Below are positions 45,942 to 56,916 of a DNA stretch of 64,000 nt, piece by piece. Below the pieces are notes generated by a model. The model was not told the DNA's origin, did not search any database, and saw only the letters and a program-made list of their open reading frames with translations. The DNA comes from Haematobia irritans (lineage: Eukaryota > Arthropoda > Insecta > Diptera > Muscidae): contig NC_134397.1 in the NCBI RefSeq assembly GCF_050003625.1, positions 97,324,162-97,388,161 of the forward strand. The letters are read 5' to 3'. Each line of letters begins with the position of its first letter. The stretch's first letter is position 1. The position numbers and the translations under genes are program-made.

Positions 45942-46751
45942 TTGGGAGATGTTAAACAATTTTATCTCAAATCGGTTAGATTTCTTAGAATCTATTGGCG
46001 ATATAAAAAGACAAAGTTCATCTACCGCGACTACTTCTCAAAATCTCAAAGTTTCCATGTTAAGTCCGATAATACGTATCGAAATTGCAAGTTGTGTCAA
46101 AGGAACGATGATTTACGGCTATGTTCAAAATTGCAATCTATGTCTCTTACAGAGAAAAGAAAATTTGTCGCTGACAACAAACTTTGCGAAAACTATTTGT
46201 GTTCTGGACATCAAACTTCTAGTTGTAGAAGTGAGAAACTTTGTCAAGAATGTAGTCAGACACATCATACGCTTTTGCATCCCGGAATGGGTAGTAACAA
46301 GCATCAAGGTTCCAGACACCAGAGATCACATAACTCTTCAACCAATCCATCGTCTTTTCATATTGCTACGCAAGAAGAGGAACAACCTTCTTCTTCAGAC
46401 CTTCACATTGAAGAAGTACAAACGAATTTTTCAGAGTCTGGACATGGAACGATTCTTCCCACAGTTTTAATTGATTTGGAGCATTTAGGAAACTCTTTCA
46501 CAATACGTTTTTTTTTGGATCAGGGTTCTCAGGAAACTTTTATAGCAAGTAGAGTCGACAATCAGTTAGGCATTTCGACTTCGAAGTCCTTTTCAAGGAT
46601 TTATGGCCTAGGCAGTACTTTACTAGAAAACTCTTCGAGAATTTGTAACCTGAAGTTAAGATCGAAACAATCTAGTTTTTCGTTAGAAACTGTAGCGATA
46701 GTTGTTTCGAATCTTAATCATTTTATTCCGTCTTCAACACACAAGATTTGA
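45942..46751 (+). pseudogene. BEL-2 nucleocapsid and protease
   Basis: A 269-residue open frame. Cys/His clusters (CKLCQRNDDLRLC, CRSEKLCQECSQTHHTLLH) come first. The retropepsin-like FFLDQGSQETFIASRV follows, with the LDQGS form common in BEL proteases. It ends LNHFIPSSTHKI at 46751. Confidence 0.75.
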
Positions 46752-46903
46752 AGCTGGGAAAGATTAAATCAGATAGAATTAGCAGATCCACTTTTCTACA
46801 AAGCTGCACGCATCGACATGTTGATGTTGACATTTTACCTTGCTTAATAAAATCCGGGGTTCGTAAAACATAGCAGGGAATCTTTTGGCTCAAGAATCTG
46901 AGT

Positions 46904-48257
46904 TTGGTTGGTACATTAGTGGACCGCAAACTCCCAGATACATTACTACTTTCGCAGCTTGACCAGGTTAGACGATTTTGGGAAAGCGAGGACATTCCCA
47001 GCGATCCACAACAATCAAAGGAAGACTTAGTGTGTGAACAGCTATATGCTGAAACCATTCGTCGGAGCGATGGAAGATACGTCGTAAGGCTGCCGTTTAG
47101 GAAGGAGTTTCGTCACGAAGAACGGCTTTGGGCTAATTTTACTGCATGGGAAATTCTCCAAGCCTTTCTGAAGAGTATACGCGAGTTCTGCACGAATATT
47201 TAACTTTGGATCATATGTCCCCTGTCCCTCCTAGTGAATTATATGACAGCGATACCTTTAGTTTATTTTACTTACCCCACCATGCTGTTATAAAGCCAAA
47301 CATAACACCCACGAAAGTGCGAGTTGTCCTTAACGCTTCAAAGCGAACTACGACGGGGTTATCGTTGAATGATGTTCTTTACACTGGACCTACGCTCCAA
47401 AATGATTTAACGACAGTTATTTTACGTTGGCGGACATTCAAATATGTCTTCAATGGCGACATTCAAAAAATGTATCGCCAGGTATTGGTAGACGACAGGG
47501 ACCATCAGTACCAACGATGATTGTTTCGGAAGTCACCAATGGATCCAATAGGAGTTTGCTTTGAAGACAGTGACATTTGGAGTTAACTGTGCTCCATACC
47601 TCGCAATTAGAACCTTGTTACAATTGGGAAAGGAAGGAGCAAACAATCATCCAGTAGCGGCAAAAATCCTTGAAAAGGATATTTACGTGGATGACATTTT
47701 ATCTGCTGGATTTCCATTGAAGAAAATTACCCCCAATCATTCGGGTATTCTTCAAACAGTTCCTCAGGAAGACTTGCTCAACGAAGATTTTTTTGAGATT
47801 GGAAGATTCGAGTGAATCCAAGACACTTGGAATTAGGTGGAACGCAATGAAAGATTTGTTTTTCTATAATGTTTACGACATTAGAATCCTTCCGGAACAA
47901 GCCACAAAGAGAACAATTCTCTCCATAGTGGCAAAGTTATTCGATCCAGCTGGGTGGTTGAGTCCTATAATAGTGACGGCAAAAATGCTATTGCAGCAGC
48001 TCTGGTTGGACGGGACAGATTGGGACGAAAAAGTGAAATCTCACTCTTTGGAAAAATGGGTTACTTTCATTGGAAATTTCTCCGAAATTCCTAAAATTAG
48101 AATACCTCATTGGATAGGTTTCGAGCCAAAAGGGATTGTTCAGATCCATGGGTTTTGTGATGCCTTGGAGAAGGCATATTACGCATGCATTTACGTACGG
48201 GTTCTTCATTCTAAAACCAATATTTCCTGTCATTTTCTTGTGTCGAAATCAAGGTAG
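46904..48257 (+). pseudogene. BEL-2 reverse transcriptase
   Basis: Read in four frames: CEQLYAETIRRSDGRYVVRL; YLPHHAVIKPNITPTKVRVV and FNGDIQKMYRQVLVD; TFGVNCAPYLAIRTLLQ and DIYVDDILSAG (YVDD); SKTLGIRWNAMKDLFFY and LFDPAGWLSPIIVTAKMLLQ. Similar but not identical to the first BEL. A deletion removes sequence after the YVDD box near 47725. Confidence 0.85.
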
Positions 48258-48399
48258 CTCCATTAAAGACGATTAGTTTGCCAAGATTAGAACTTTGTGG
48301 AGCGGTACTACTTGCCTGACTTACAAAGACTACTTGTCAAATGTTGAACCCCAAGGCATTAATTTAGTGTGTGATTCAACGATCACACTTGCTTAGCTC

Positions 48400-49423
48400 A
48401 GTAAACCACCACTCAGCTCTACCCCCCTGAGAGATGTACATATGCGCCCCCTTTTACAAATACGGGAATAGATTTTGCGGGGCCTTTTGAGATCAAAACA
48501 TCAAAACATCGAGACTTCGAAACGCGAAAATAGAAAAAGGTTCTGCTTTTGTGTTTGTTTGTCTTCAACCCGGGCAATTCATTTGGAGGCATGTTCATCC
48601 CTCAACTCTGAGGCATTTTTGGCTTCATTTGATCGTTTTGTATGTAGGCGGGGTTATCCACTTAAAGTTTTTTTCAAATAACGGCACTAATTTCGTTGGG
48701 GCCAATCGGATACAAAAAATCCATACGAACCGCAGAAAAATCATTAGTGGATAAATGTAGCATTCGTGGCACTTTATTCCCCCCATGTGGTGACCATGTA
48801 AAATGGTTTTCGCAACCATGTTATTTTCTCATGTATCTGATTTCGGCAAGCAGGTTATATTTGACGAGAAAATAGCATTTTAGTGACAAACATGTTACAT
48901 GGTCACCATACAAAAATAACATTTTGCCCTTTAAACATGTTTGAGGTGATCATGTTCCTTCTCTGTGTGTACGCATTGAGAGTATTTTGAATTCAAGGCC
49001 TATTTCTCCAATAAGTGAGACGTCTTCGGAATGTATAGCATTGACACCCGGCCATTTTTTGAAGGGATCCCTCCTAGTAGCTATACCGGAGGACTATTCT
49101 GATAATATTTCTTTAATTAATCGATGGCAACGTCTGAAAGTTTTACAAATGCACTTTGCCAAATGCTAGAAAAATGAATATATTTCACAATTACTGCGGA
49201 GGTATAAGAAATGGAAAGTATCTCAGAAAAACCTGAATGAAAATGATTTGGTTGCAGTAAAAGATGATAATTTACTTCCAACTGAGTAGAAGTTGGGGTG
49301 TGTAGTTAGGGTATTCCGGTAATGAGTCAAAAGTTCGAGTAGCGGAGGTACGTACTCAAAATGGTACGATAACTCGACCACTTATAAAACTTTGTATGTT
49401 ACCAAAATCACAGTAATCACTCA
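48400..49423 (+). pseudogene. BEL-2 integrase remnant
   Basis: Pieces: TNTGIDFAGPFEIK (first Asp), NNGTNFVGANR (the second catalytic Asp of SDNGTNF is changed to Asn), then, after the inserted element, LNSRPISPISETSSE, LTPGHFLKGS and INRWQRLKVLQ. Multiple frameshifts. RNase H and the integrase N-terminus are mostly deleted between 48257 and 48460. Confidence 0.75.
48780..48972. mobile_element. Fragment of the TA-element family in BEL-2 integrase
   Basis: Internal inverted words TGGTGACCATGTAA and TTACATGGTCACCA (about 48783 and 48907) and a right end TTCTCTGTGTGTAC match the TA-inserting element of the NUMT (TTCTCTGCGTGTAC at 42637-42650). The left terminus is missing, so it is truncated or was deleted together with integrase sequence. 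Confidence 0.65.
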
Positions 49424-49575
49424 CATCTGATCGAGCATCTTCCATAATAATCTTAACTTTTGAATAATTTCTTAGCACCCAAAAATGTAAAGTCTGGTAC
49501 CAAAAACCTGAGATTCTGCATGCAGTTTAATAAGATGACGGTTTTGGAGAGAGTACGCGTTGCCAACGAAAAAGG

Positions 49576-49648
49576 GTTAGGTTAGGTGGCAGCCCGATGT
49601 ATCAGGCTCACTTAGACTATTCAGTCCATTGTGATACCACATTGGTAA
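49576..49648 (-). mobile_element. 5'-truncated SINE tail in BEL-2
   Basis: The last about 70 bp of the SINE (GGTTAGGTTAGGTGGCAGCC, CTTAGACTATTCAGTCC) on the minus strand. A clear target duplication is not seen. Confidence 0.8.
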
Positions 49649-50075
49649 TGACCAATGCTGGAACCAATAAAAGCAGAATAATGCTCAATTCGGGTGCAGC
49701 GGAGTTTGTCATTCTAAAGTCGTTTGTAAGAGACAACCAATTTAAAACCACAAAGAAGGATGGGAAACAATTTTGCACAGTGAATCTACAATCGTTCCAT
49801 GACGATGCAGTGAAGGTGCAAATCCATGGTGTGGTACAGGATAAATTTCAATCTACTCTACCAGAAAAAGTACCTCATAAAATTCATGAAGACACATACA
49901 GTTGCCGGACTTGGCTGATCCTCATTTCTATCATCCAGTCAACATTGAGATTATGATCGCCAATGACGAGTTTCCTAAAATTCTGAAGGCCGGTTTGATC
50001 CAAACAGCTGCTCACATGCCAATAGCTCAAAGCACTGTGTTCGGTTGGGTGATTTCTGGAGCTCGATACTATTAA
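49649..50075 (+). pseudogene. BEL-2 downstream protease piece
   Basis: Lies after integrase and before the 3' LTR: TNAGTNKSRIMLNSGAAEFV (retropepsin region with Asp replaced by Asn), then in shifted frames FYHPVNIEIMIANDEFPKIL and AQSTVFGWVISGARYY followed by stop. This parallels 39659-40559, including the same ending FGW-x-x-x-G then stop, without an RT following. Confidence 0.65.
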
Positions 50076-50103
50076 CGTTGCGATACCGCAAGAGGCCGCG
50101 CCA

Positions 50104-50550
50104 TGTTAAACTGTGTTTAACAAATTTCTAATTGAAATGAATTTAATATCCATTAATTAAATGAATTCCTAATTATTCAAACCTAGCTTAAGTCCATAAT
50201 CCTTTCCATCATTATTAGGTGGCAACTACTTATTCATCCAACAAGAACAAAAGAGCTCTCATCCAATGGATAAATAGTTTCCACTGAGAATTATTATTAT
50301 TGTTGCAACCTTTTATTGCTGAATTTAAAATATGATGGCTTCCTTCATTTGTTTATCCTTAACATTACTTACTTAGCAACCTGAAGTCGAAGCGGTAAGG
50401 TTGAAAGAAGCTCCAATAAACTTTCACAACAAAATCCTAAAACGAAACATTTGTTGTTTTCTTTTCTTTCCATGTTGGGAACTTTATGCTTTTCTTTACA
50501 ATCTGTGAGGTTACGAAATTAATACAGTCCATTTCTAGCACTCTGTTACA
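50104..50550 (+). repeat. BEL-2 3' LTR
   Basis: 447 bp, TGTTAAACTGTG...CTCTGTTACA. Highly similar to the solo LTR at 20610-21064. Preceded by GCAAGAGGCCGCGCCA, a likely polypurine-type primer. Confidence 0.8.
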
Positions 50551-50629
50551 AGATGAAAATCACATCGTTCAAACAAATAAACATGTCTTTGGCGCTATAT
50601 GAAGTTCAACTTTCTTCACAATGAGTTCA

Positions 50630-51667
50630 TTATACCCTTCACCACTACTGTGGTACAGGGTATAATAAGTTTGTGCATTTGTATGTAACGCCAAGAAGGA
50701 GTAATCATAGACCAACCTTTTAGTATACGGATCGGCTTAGAATTAAATTCTGAGTCGATTTAGCGATGTCCGTCTGTCTGTCCGTCCGTCTGTCTGTTGG
50801 TGTATTTTTGTGTGCAAAGTACAGCTCGCAGTTTTAGTCCGATTGTCCTAAAATTTGGTATAGGGTCCTGTTTCGGCTCAAAGACGATCCCTATTGATTT
50901 TGAAAAAAATCGGTTCAGATTTAGATATAGCTGCCATATATATTTTTCACCGATCTGGTCATAATTGGAGTGTATATCAACCGATCTTCCTCAAATTCCG
51001 TACATCCGAATATTTTATGAGTCTCGAAAAACTTGCAAAATATCAGCCAAATCGGTTCAGATTTAGATATAGCTCCCATATATAGCTTTCGCCCGATTTA
51101 CACTCATTTGCCCACAGAGGCCAATTTTTTGCTCCGATTTAGTTGAAATTTTGCACAGGGAGTAGAATCAGCATTGTAGCTATGCGTGCCAAATTTGGTT
51201 GAAATCGGTTCAGATTTAGATATAGCTCCCATATATATGTTTTTTGATTTCGACAAAAATGGTCAAAATACCAACATTTTCCTTGTAAAATCGCCACTGC
51301 TTAGTCGAAAAGTTGTAAAAATGACTCTAATTTTCCTAAATTTCTAATACGTATATATCATAAATAAACTTTTGCCAAGTTTCCTTAAAATTGCTTCAGA
51401 TTTAAATGTTTCGCATATTTTTTTACTAACATTGTGTTCCACCCTAGTGCATTAGCCGACTTAAATTTTGAGTCTATAGATTTTGTAAAAGTCTATCAAA
51501 TTCTGTCCAGATCGAGTGATATTTAAATGTATGTATTTGGGACAACCCTTTATATATAGCACCCAACACATTTGACGGATGTTATATGGTATCGAAAATT
51601 TGGATCTACAAAGTGGTGCAGGGTATATATAGTCGGCCCCGCCCGACTTTAGACTTTCCTTACTTGT
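50630..51667 (-). mobile_element. TATACCC-hairpin element (ii)
   Basis: Reverse orientation relative to 19351-20566. A terminal hairpin ATACCCTTCACC...GGTACAGGGTATAA opens it, followed by GTCTGTCTGTCCGTCCGTCT, one to two 150-bp units, and TTTAGACTTTCCTTACTTG at the far end. Noncoding. Confidence 0.7.
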
Positions 51668-52431
51668 TTTAACTTAAAGAAGGGGTCACTTTTTTCTGGG
51701 TGAATGATGGTGGTATACCAAAACATGGCCCCATGCACACCATATACGGCACAGCTACGTATTTATGGACAGAAAGTACCTCTATATTTCGAATTTCAGA
51801 CACGTCGGATTAAAATTGCGGTGTGTTGAAACCGAAGAAGTCAGATTGATAGATCGATCGATAGAGCCAATATTGAAGGCTGATTATAACAGACAGTTAT
51901 ATCGTATTATAGAGTCGGAAATAGATATTTCGATGTGCCATAGACTAAGAAATGTATAGGCGTCCATTCACAGCGATGTAGTTTGTCTGCACACCGTAGA
52001 TGGCACTTTTTCGTCTGCAATTGAGCGATTTTTTAATTTGGCTCTAATTTGTTTTCTTTCCTTTTTCTTTTGATGAAGTACCTAATATTGTAAAAACATA
52101 TAAAATTCTGTACACCCACACCTTATTTTTAATGCAAATTGAGTATGGGGTGTTCCTCTGGCTCTACTCTTCAAAAGAGTTCTCCGGTTATTTTTGATGC
52201 TAATAATTCTGGATTTCTTTTAGATTCAAGAATAATGAAAGTTTCCTTGAACGTGATCCAGCGTTAAAAACTGGGTACCACATTATCGATACCATTTTAC
52301 TTTGAATTTACTCCGAATTCATATTTTATCAAATTTAATATACGTGCTGTCAGATTCTGCTTAATTAATTATAATGCTATGGGTGACACCACTTTGAGAG
52401 AAAGATAACAAGCCGATAACACTTCAATATG
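51668..52431. other. Noncoding intron stretch
   Basis: No gene or repeat recognised. The short open frame 51765-51959 has no motif. Confidence 0.45.
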
Positions 52432-53778
52432 CACAGAAAAAAGTGAATAATTGAATCAAATACAAAAATTGTGAATTCAATTATTTTTGTATTTGATTTT
52501 GATTATTAATTTAAGAAAATTATATAAGGTTTAATGCTTTTTATTATAAAAAAGAAATTCTGAAAATATGTATAATTGAAAATACAGCGAAGTACATGTT
52601 TGGTAGAAAAATACAGAATATTCATTATAAACGACGTATTTAAAAGGCTAACTCACAAAGAAAAAACAGTTTTTGAAATATCTGTATCACCTGCTGGAAT
52701 TTCCCAAATCTTCCTCATTTATATGCGATTTGTTTAGGCATCCTGCTCTTCTGTAATACAAACATCTATTCATTTCAAAGTTTCGAAAATATTTCAAAGT
52801 TTTACATGATTTTACCTTCTGTTGCTGGGAAGAAATCCCCGTTTTCGAAGTAAACACATTTTCCTCTAGGCCACATATTTTTGACAGTCGGCTTATATCC
52901 ATTAATAGGGCAATTTGACGTGTACACGACCTAATTGTAAAAACAAAATAGAAATAATGTAATTGTATATATATTCCAAAGCTTATTTATTAAAGTTTTC
53001 AGCGAATTTTAAAAATTTTACGAACATAGAAATATGTACTAAATATATTAAATTAACTTTCCATAGTAAAAAGTTTGTGCTGTGATACTTTCGTCGTGAT
53101 CCCGACTAATAGTCGAAGTCACGAGAATTCTCGTGAGTCTAAAAATTGTGAACCGTTAATCGTCTTTAAAAGTTCTGTTTGCGTGAACGTACATGAGTAT
53201 TACGTGAATGTGCTTGAGAGAGAGAAAGAATTCTACCAACACGTCACAGGTTACACTCACAATGTTCATTTTTACGAAGAGAATTCTTTCAGTGTAGTTT
53301 CCAAAAAACGCGCTTGACCAAAAAAAAACTGGTATTTAGATAAAGGTACCTACCTGCGATAAAAATACAATATGGTGCGCCAAAAATGTTGTAAATGTTA
53401 ACATTTCGAATCGCGGTACCGATACCACGGTTTATTTGCGGGTAAATTCGACCATGTTCTTAAGAAGATTCTTAATAATAACAATAAATGACATTTTATT
53501 GTTTTTATTAATTTATTTTTCGTTACGTAGCAACGTCATAAACAGTTTTATCAGGCAATTACGCATTATACTTAAATCAATAACTTTTATACGTGGTTCA
53601 ATTGAACATAGTAATTGATGTGTTGTGAATTCAATTACTAGTGAATTTTGATATTTTTGCCAGTTTTTCATTCAACCAATTATTTTCATGTTTGACTTAA
53701 TAAAAATCGTATTTGATATAATTTTTTCATTCAATTATGCCAATAATTGATTTTTATTTTGCTTCAGTTTTTTCTGTG
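52432..53778. mobile_element. CACAGAAAAAA-ended element (1.35 kb)
   Basis: The left end CACAGAAAAAAGTGAA and right end (reverse complement) CACAGAAAAAACTGAAG are inverted, with TG on both sides as a possible dinucleotide duplication. Both subterminal regions are rich in AATTGAAT/ATTCAATT words. Internal open frames (52687-52902 minus, 53075-53317 plus) show no known domain. Probably non-autonomous. Confidence 0.6.
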
Positions 53779-54168
53779 TGGGACTTGGACTCATTTCAAA
53801 GTGCAAGTCCGTTTAGTAAGACCCTTCTGGAAGGTATCACTGTACACAGATAAAAAGTGTTTTATAGCAAGAATAAACTACGTTGTGCGAAAATTGAACT
53901 CAATTGTATTCCACTTAATGAGATTTCCACAAAGCGCTGTTAAAACCAGGAAGATGCCCCAGGACATTACATTTTGACTACAACTCAAGAAATTACACCC
54001 TCTCATGGGAGAAAAATTGAACAAAAGTAAAGAACAAAATCATACTGTACTTCATTCTATTAACAATACTGTAGTTCATTCTTACTTATTCTTTGGAACC
54101 GTACGAAAATTTTCTTCTGCTTTAGTTCATCTTGAAGTTATTTGAAAGGTCATTGAACTTTATACCCA
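53779..54168. other. Noncoding intron stretch
   Basis: About 390 bp with no recognisable gene. Several TAGTTCATTC-like words recall repeat R2, but no alignment is convincing. Confidence 0.4.
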
Positions 54169-54711
54169 CACTGTTAGAAAAATATGTTTTTCATATGTTC
54201 CGATATAAACAAAATGTGTTTCGGACACAATTTTTAAACACAATATATTTAAGTGCCAACATGTAATGTTCCTAAACTAACACTAAATGTTTGGGACACA
54301 TATGTTAATATGTTAAAATATATTATGTTTGGGGTATGAATGTTTCATAAAAATAATATGTGTGAATTTAAACATATATAAATTTACAAATTTCGAGCAA
54401 ACATATATATGTTTACAATTTCTGTGAAACGGTTGTATGTTGTTTCGAAAAACTGATTTATGATAAGGCCAAAAATTGTATATGCTTAAGTCTAAATATT
54501 ATTTAATTTGAATATTAGAATAAGTATTCGGAGTAAAGAGAATAGACATTCGGAACCAAGAGCATAGAGATTTGAAAAAAAAAACAGCATGTGTTTTCAC
54601 CTTGAGAGGAGAATTTTATGTATGTGGGGACTGTAAATTTTTAATAACTCACATTTCGAAGTTTCATTATAAAAATTTAATATAGTATAAATGACTAAAT
54701 TGCAAAAAAAA

Positions 54712-54790
54712 ATTGGTTCGGAGCAGGAATTTAACCCACGACCCTTTGCATGCAAGGCAGACATGCTAACCACTGCTCCACGTGGCCAAC
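54712..54790 (-). other. tRNA-like unit 1 (degenerate pol III boxes)
   Basis: Minus strand: CGTGGAGCAGTGGTTAGCAT then GGGTTAAATTCCTGCTCC. Each box differs from consensus by one base (A box TGGAGCAGTGG, B box GTTAAATTC). It resembles the head of the SINE at 43374. Probably a SINE-derived relic. Confidence 0.65.
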
Positions 54791-54897
54791 AAATGTATGT
54801 TTCTTTTAAATAATGTTATGTTTGCATGGGCTCGTGGGCGCTGCAAAGTATGCTATATAAATGTAACTTGTAACGATAATTGTCTACTGGTGACTAT

Positions 54898-54973
54898 AAC
54901 TACTACATAGCCCAGTGGATAGTGTGTTGGCTTACAAACGTATGGGCCTCGGTTCGATTCTCCGTCCAGGCGA
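54898..54973 (+). other. tRNA-like unit 2 (perfect A and B boxes)
   Basis: Plus strand: A box TAGCCCAGTGG and B box GTTCGATTC both fit the pol III consensus, about 40 bp apart, in a tRNA-like frame (AGCCCAGTGGATAGTGTGTT ... CGGTTCGATTCTCCGTCC). It is followed by GAAAGGTAAAATT and an A-run. The downstream sequence is shared, on the opposite strand, with copies A and B of the family. It is not a standard tRNA gene. Confidence 0.7.
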
Positions 54974-55492
54974 AAGGTAAAATTAAAAAAAAAAATTATA
55001 AAATTGAATAATTTCTTCAACATTATTTGTATTACAGAAAAAGGTGCCAAGAACTAAAAATTTCGTGGAAGTGAAAATTATTTGAGGGAATGATCACAAT
55101 CTTCTTTGGGGAAAATTCTTCCAAGCATATAATTTTTTGGGCTCAAAATGCTTCCAAACATATAATATGTTCACATTAAACAAACATATTAATATTTCGG
55201 CAGTATCCAATAATATATGTGCTTCCTGCAAAATATGTTTGGAACATATGTTAAAGAAGCGATTTTTTTTGAGGGTGCACGTTTAATTCATACACTGTTT
55301 GAGATGTACTTGAAAAAGGAAAATTGCATTGGTCTTTGCAAAATTTCGAGAAAAGTAATAAAATTTAAATACATACAAAGAATGTTTTCCAATAAGTTAA
55401 GTTGTTGTAACTACGGATTTTTTCCGTGTACCAGCAAGTGTTTCAGAGTGTATACTAACGGAGAATATCCATACTTTCTGTTTAAATTTCAG

Positions 55493-56373
55493 CATTATCC
55501 AACAAAGACCTCTACCCAATAACTGTTTCGGGAAATTTAAGCTCGACTATTGATGTATCTAATGATGTATTGCACGCCCAGGACTCTTCAGATGGTCATC
55601 CACTGAATATCTATCTCCACGATATCGATTTTGTTCCAACAACGGGGCTAACAAACATACCTGAAGCTTGGTCCACATGTAAAGACATCAATAAGACTTT
55701 ATTTACTGGCTACGCAACATACGTAGACTACGGCTGCATAATCTTTTTGCATGAAGCGGATGATAAGTCATTTTTGGAAAAAATTAGTAAAATTATTTCG
55801 GACAACTTTGAGCACCTTGAGGAGCCGCCGGAGGATTACATGTACAATGTGAATCAACCATGCGTAGCCAGATATCATTTAGACTCAAAATGTTATCGTG
55901 CAATGATACATAAGGATGGGCAAAATAAAAAAGGTGAATGGAATGTGCGCTTTCTGGACTATGGCAATATCGAATTAGTAGAACCGGAAAATTTACGACC
56001 ATATGCTCCTTTTCCAAATTTGCCATCGATCGCAAATAAGTATACACCAATCGGTATACAGGCAAATAGTAATGATGGGAAGTATTCAACAGATGATCTA
56101 GATCAAATGCACGGCTTTATTGTGGGAAAATTTGTTTCAGTCCGTCTTTCGGAATCACAATTAAAGTGTCCAATTAAACGATGCACAATGCGCATAGGAA
56201 CAGTGGATGTAGCATCAGCATTCATTGAAAAAGGGTGGGCTAGAAAAGAGATGTTACCTAATCCTATGTCTATAAGCCAGTTTTCTGAATCAGCCATCGC
56301 GGAACCGATCAAATTATGTAGAAGAAATCCACTTCCTTGCACTGCTTTTAATGAGACCAAAAAGGATTATGAG
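55493..56373 (+). CDS. Tudor-domain protein, 3' exon
   Basis: This 881-bp exon lies between an acceptor AG (55491-55492) and a GTAAGC donor (56374). With the single base carried over from 6708 it gives 294 codons. It starts LSNKDLYPITVSG, then LNIYLHDIDFVP and GYATYVDYGCIIFLHE (the nuclease-like half of an extended tudor domain). The tudor core 3 follows: QPCVARYHLDSKCYRAMI, VRFLDYGNIELVEPENLRPY. The C-terminal part (FVSVRLSE, VDVASAFIEKGWA) is typical of the end of an extended tudor domain. The three exons together encode at least 811 residues. An in-frame reading ends at 56406 if the donor is not used. Confidence 0.8.
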
Positions 56374-56516
56374 GTAAGCACAATGACTATTACGCAAGTT
56401 TTGTAAAAAAATTAATTTTACAAATAAATTACCAAATTTATCTTCGGAGAGTTCCTTTAATATTTTTTATTTATTTATTTGTGCCCTGTTCCCCAATCTT
56501 ATACGATAGCTTTCAG

Positions 56517-56564
56517 TCGTATTTCAAATTCCAAAGGCAAGTCACTTTATATTTTGTTGTCTGA
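56517..56564 (+). CDS. Candidate terminal exon of the tudor gene
   Basis: A TTTCAG acceptor (56511-56516) 143 bp after the 56374 donor opens a phase-0 frame of 15 codons (SYFKFQRQVTLYFVV) ending in TGA at 56562. The phase matches the preceding exon. There is no recognisable domain, so this is a splice-geometry guess; the real next exon could lie beyond the window. Confidence 0.3.
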   Translation, partial: SYFKFQRQVTLYFVV

Positions 56565-56694
56565 TATGTGTCGAACGTATACAAAAGTAATAGCATTTCT
56601 GAAAATTAAATTATCCCCTGTTCCTATATACCGAACGAAAACCAATTCGAATGAAAGGCAGTCACACGAATTGGAATGAATTTGGGGTTTCTAT

Positions 56695-56838
56695 TTTTAT
56701 ACCCTTCACCACTACTGTGGTACAGGGTATAATAAGTTTGTGCATTTGTATGTAACGCCAAGAAGGAAAAGTCTGAGACCCATCGTTTAGTATACCGATC
56801 GTCTTAGAATTAAATTCTGAGTCGATTTAGCGATGTCC

Positions 56839-56916
<78 letters not shown>

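Larger units (their letters stand above)
45014..50550 (+). mobile_element. Second BEL/Pao retrotransposon, decayed, 5' LTR missing
   Basis: gag, zinc knuckles, protease, RT, integrase remnants, a downstream protease piece and a 3' LTR (50104-50550) in order on the + strand. Heavily broken by stops, shifts and deletions, plus a small element (48780-48972) and a SINE tail (49576-49648). No 5' LTR is seen; the DD41D mariner ends just upstream. Confidence 0.8.
54169..55277 (-). mobile_element. ATATGTTTG-family element, copy D, with tRNA-like module
   Basis: 1109 bp. Reverse orientation relative to copy C, to which it aligns at both ends (CACTGTTAGAAAAATATG left, GATTTTTTTTGAGGGTG right), flanked by CA on both sides instead of TA. 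It contains about 390 bp in the middle that copy C lacks, carrying two back-to-back tRNA-like units. Confidence 0.75.

Noticed and set aside
46125..47058. Minus-strand frames in BEL-2
   Set aside because: Antisense shadows of nucleocapsid, protease and RT frames on the + strand.
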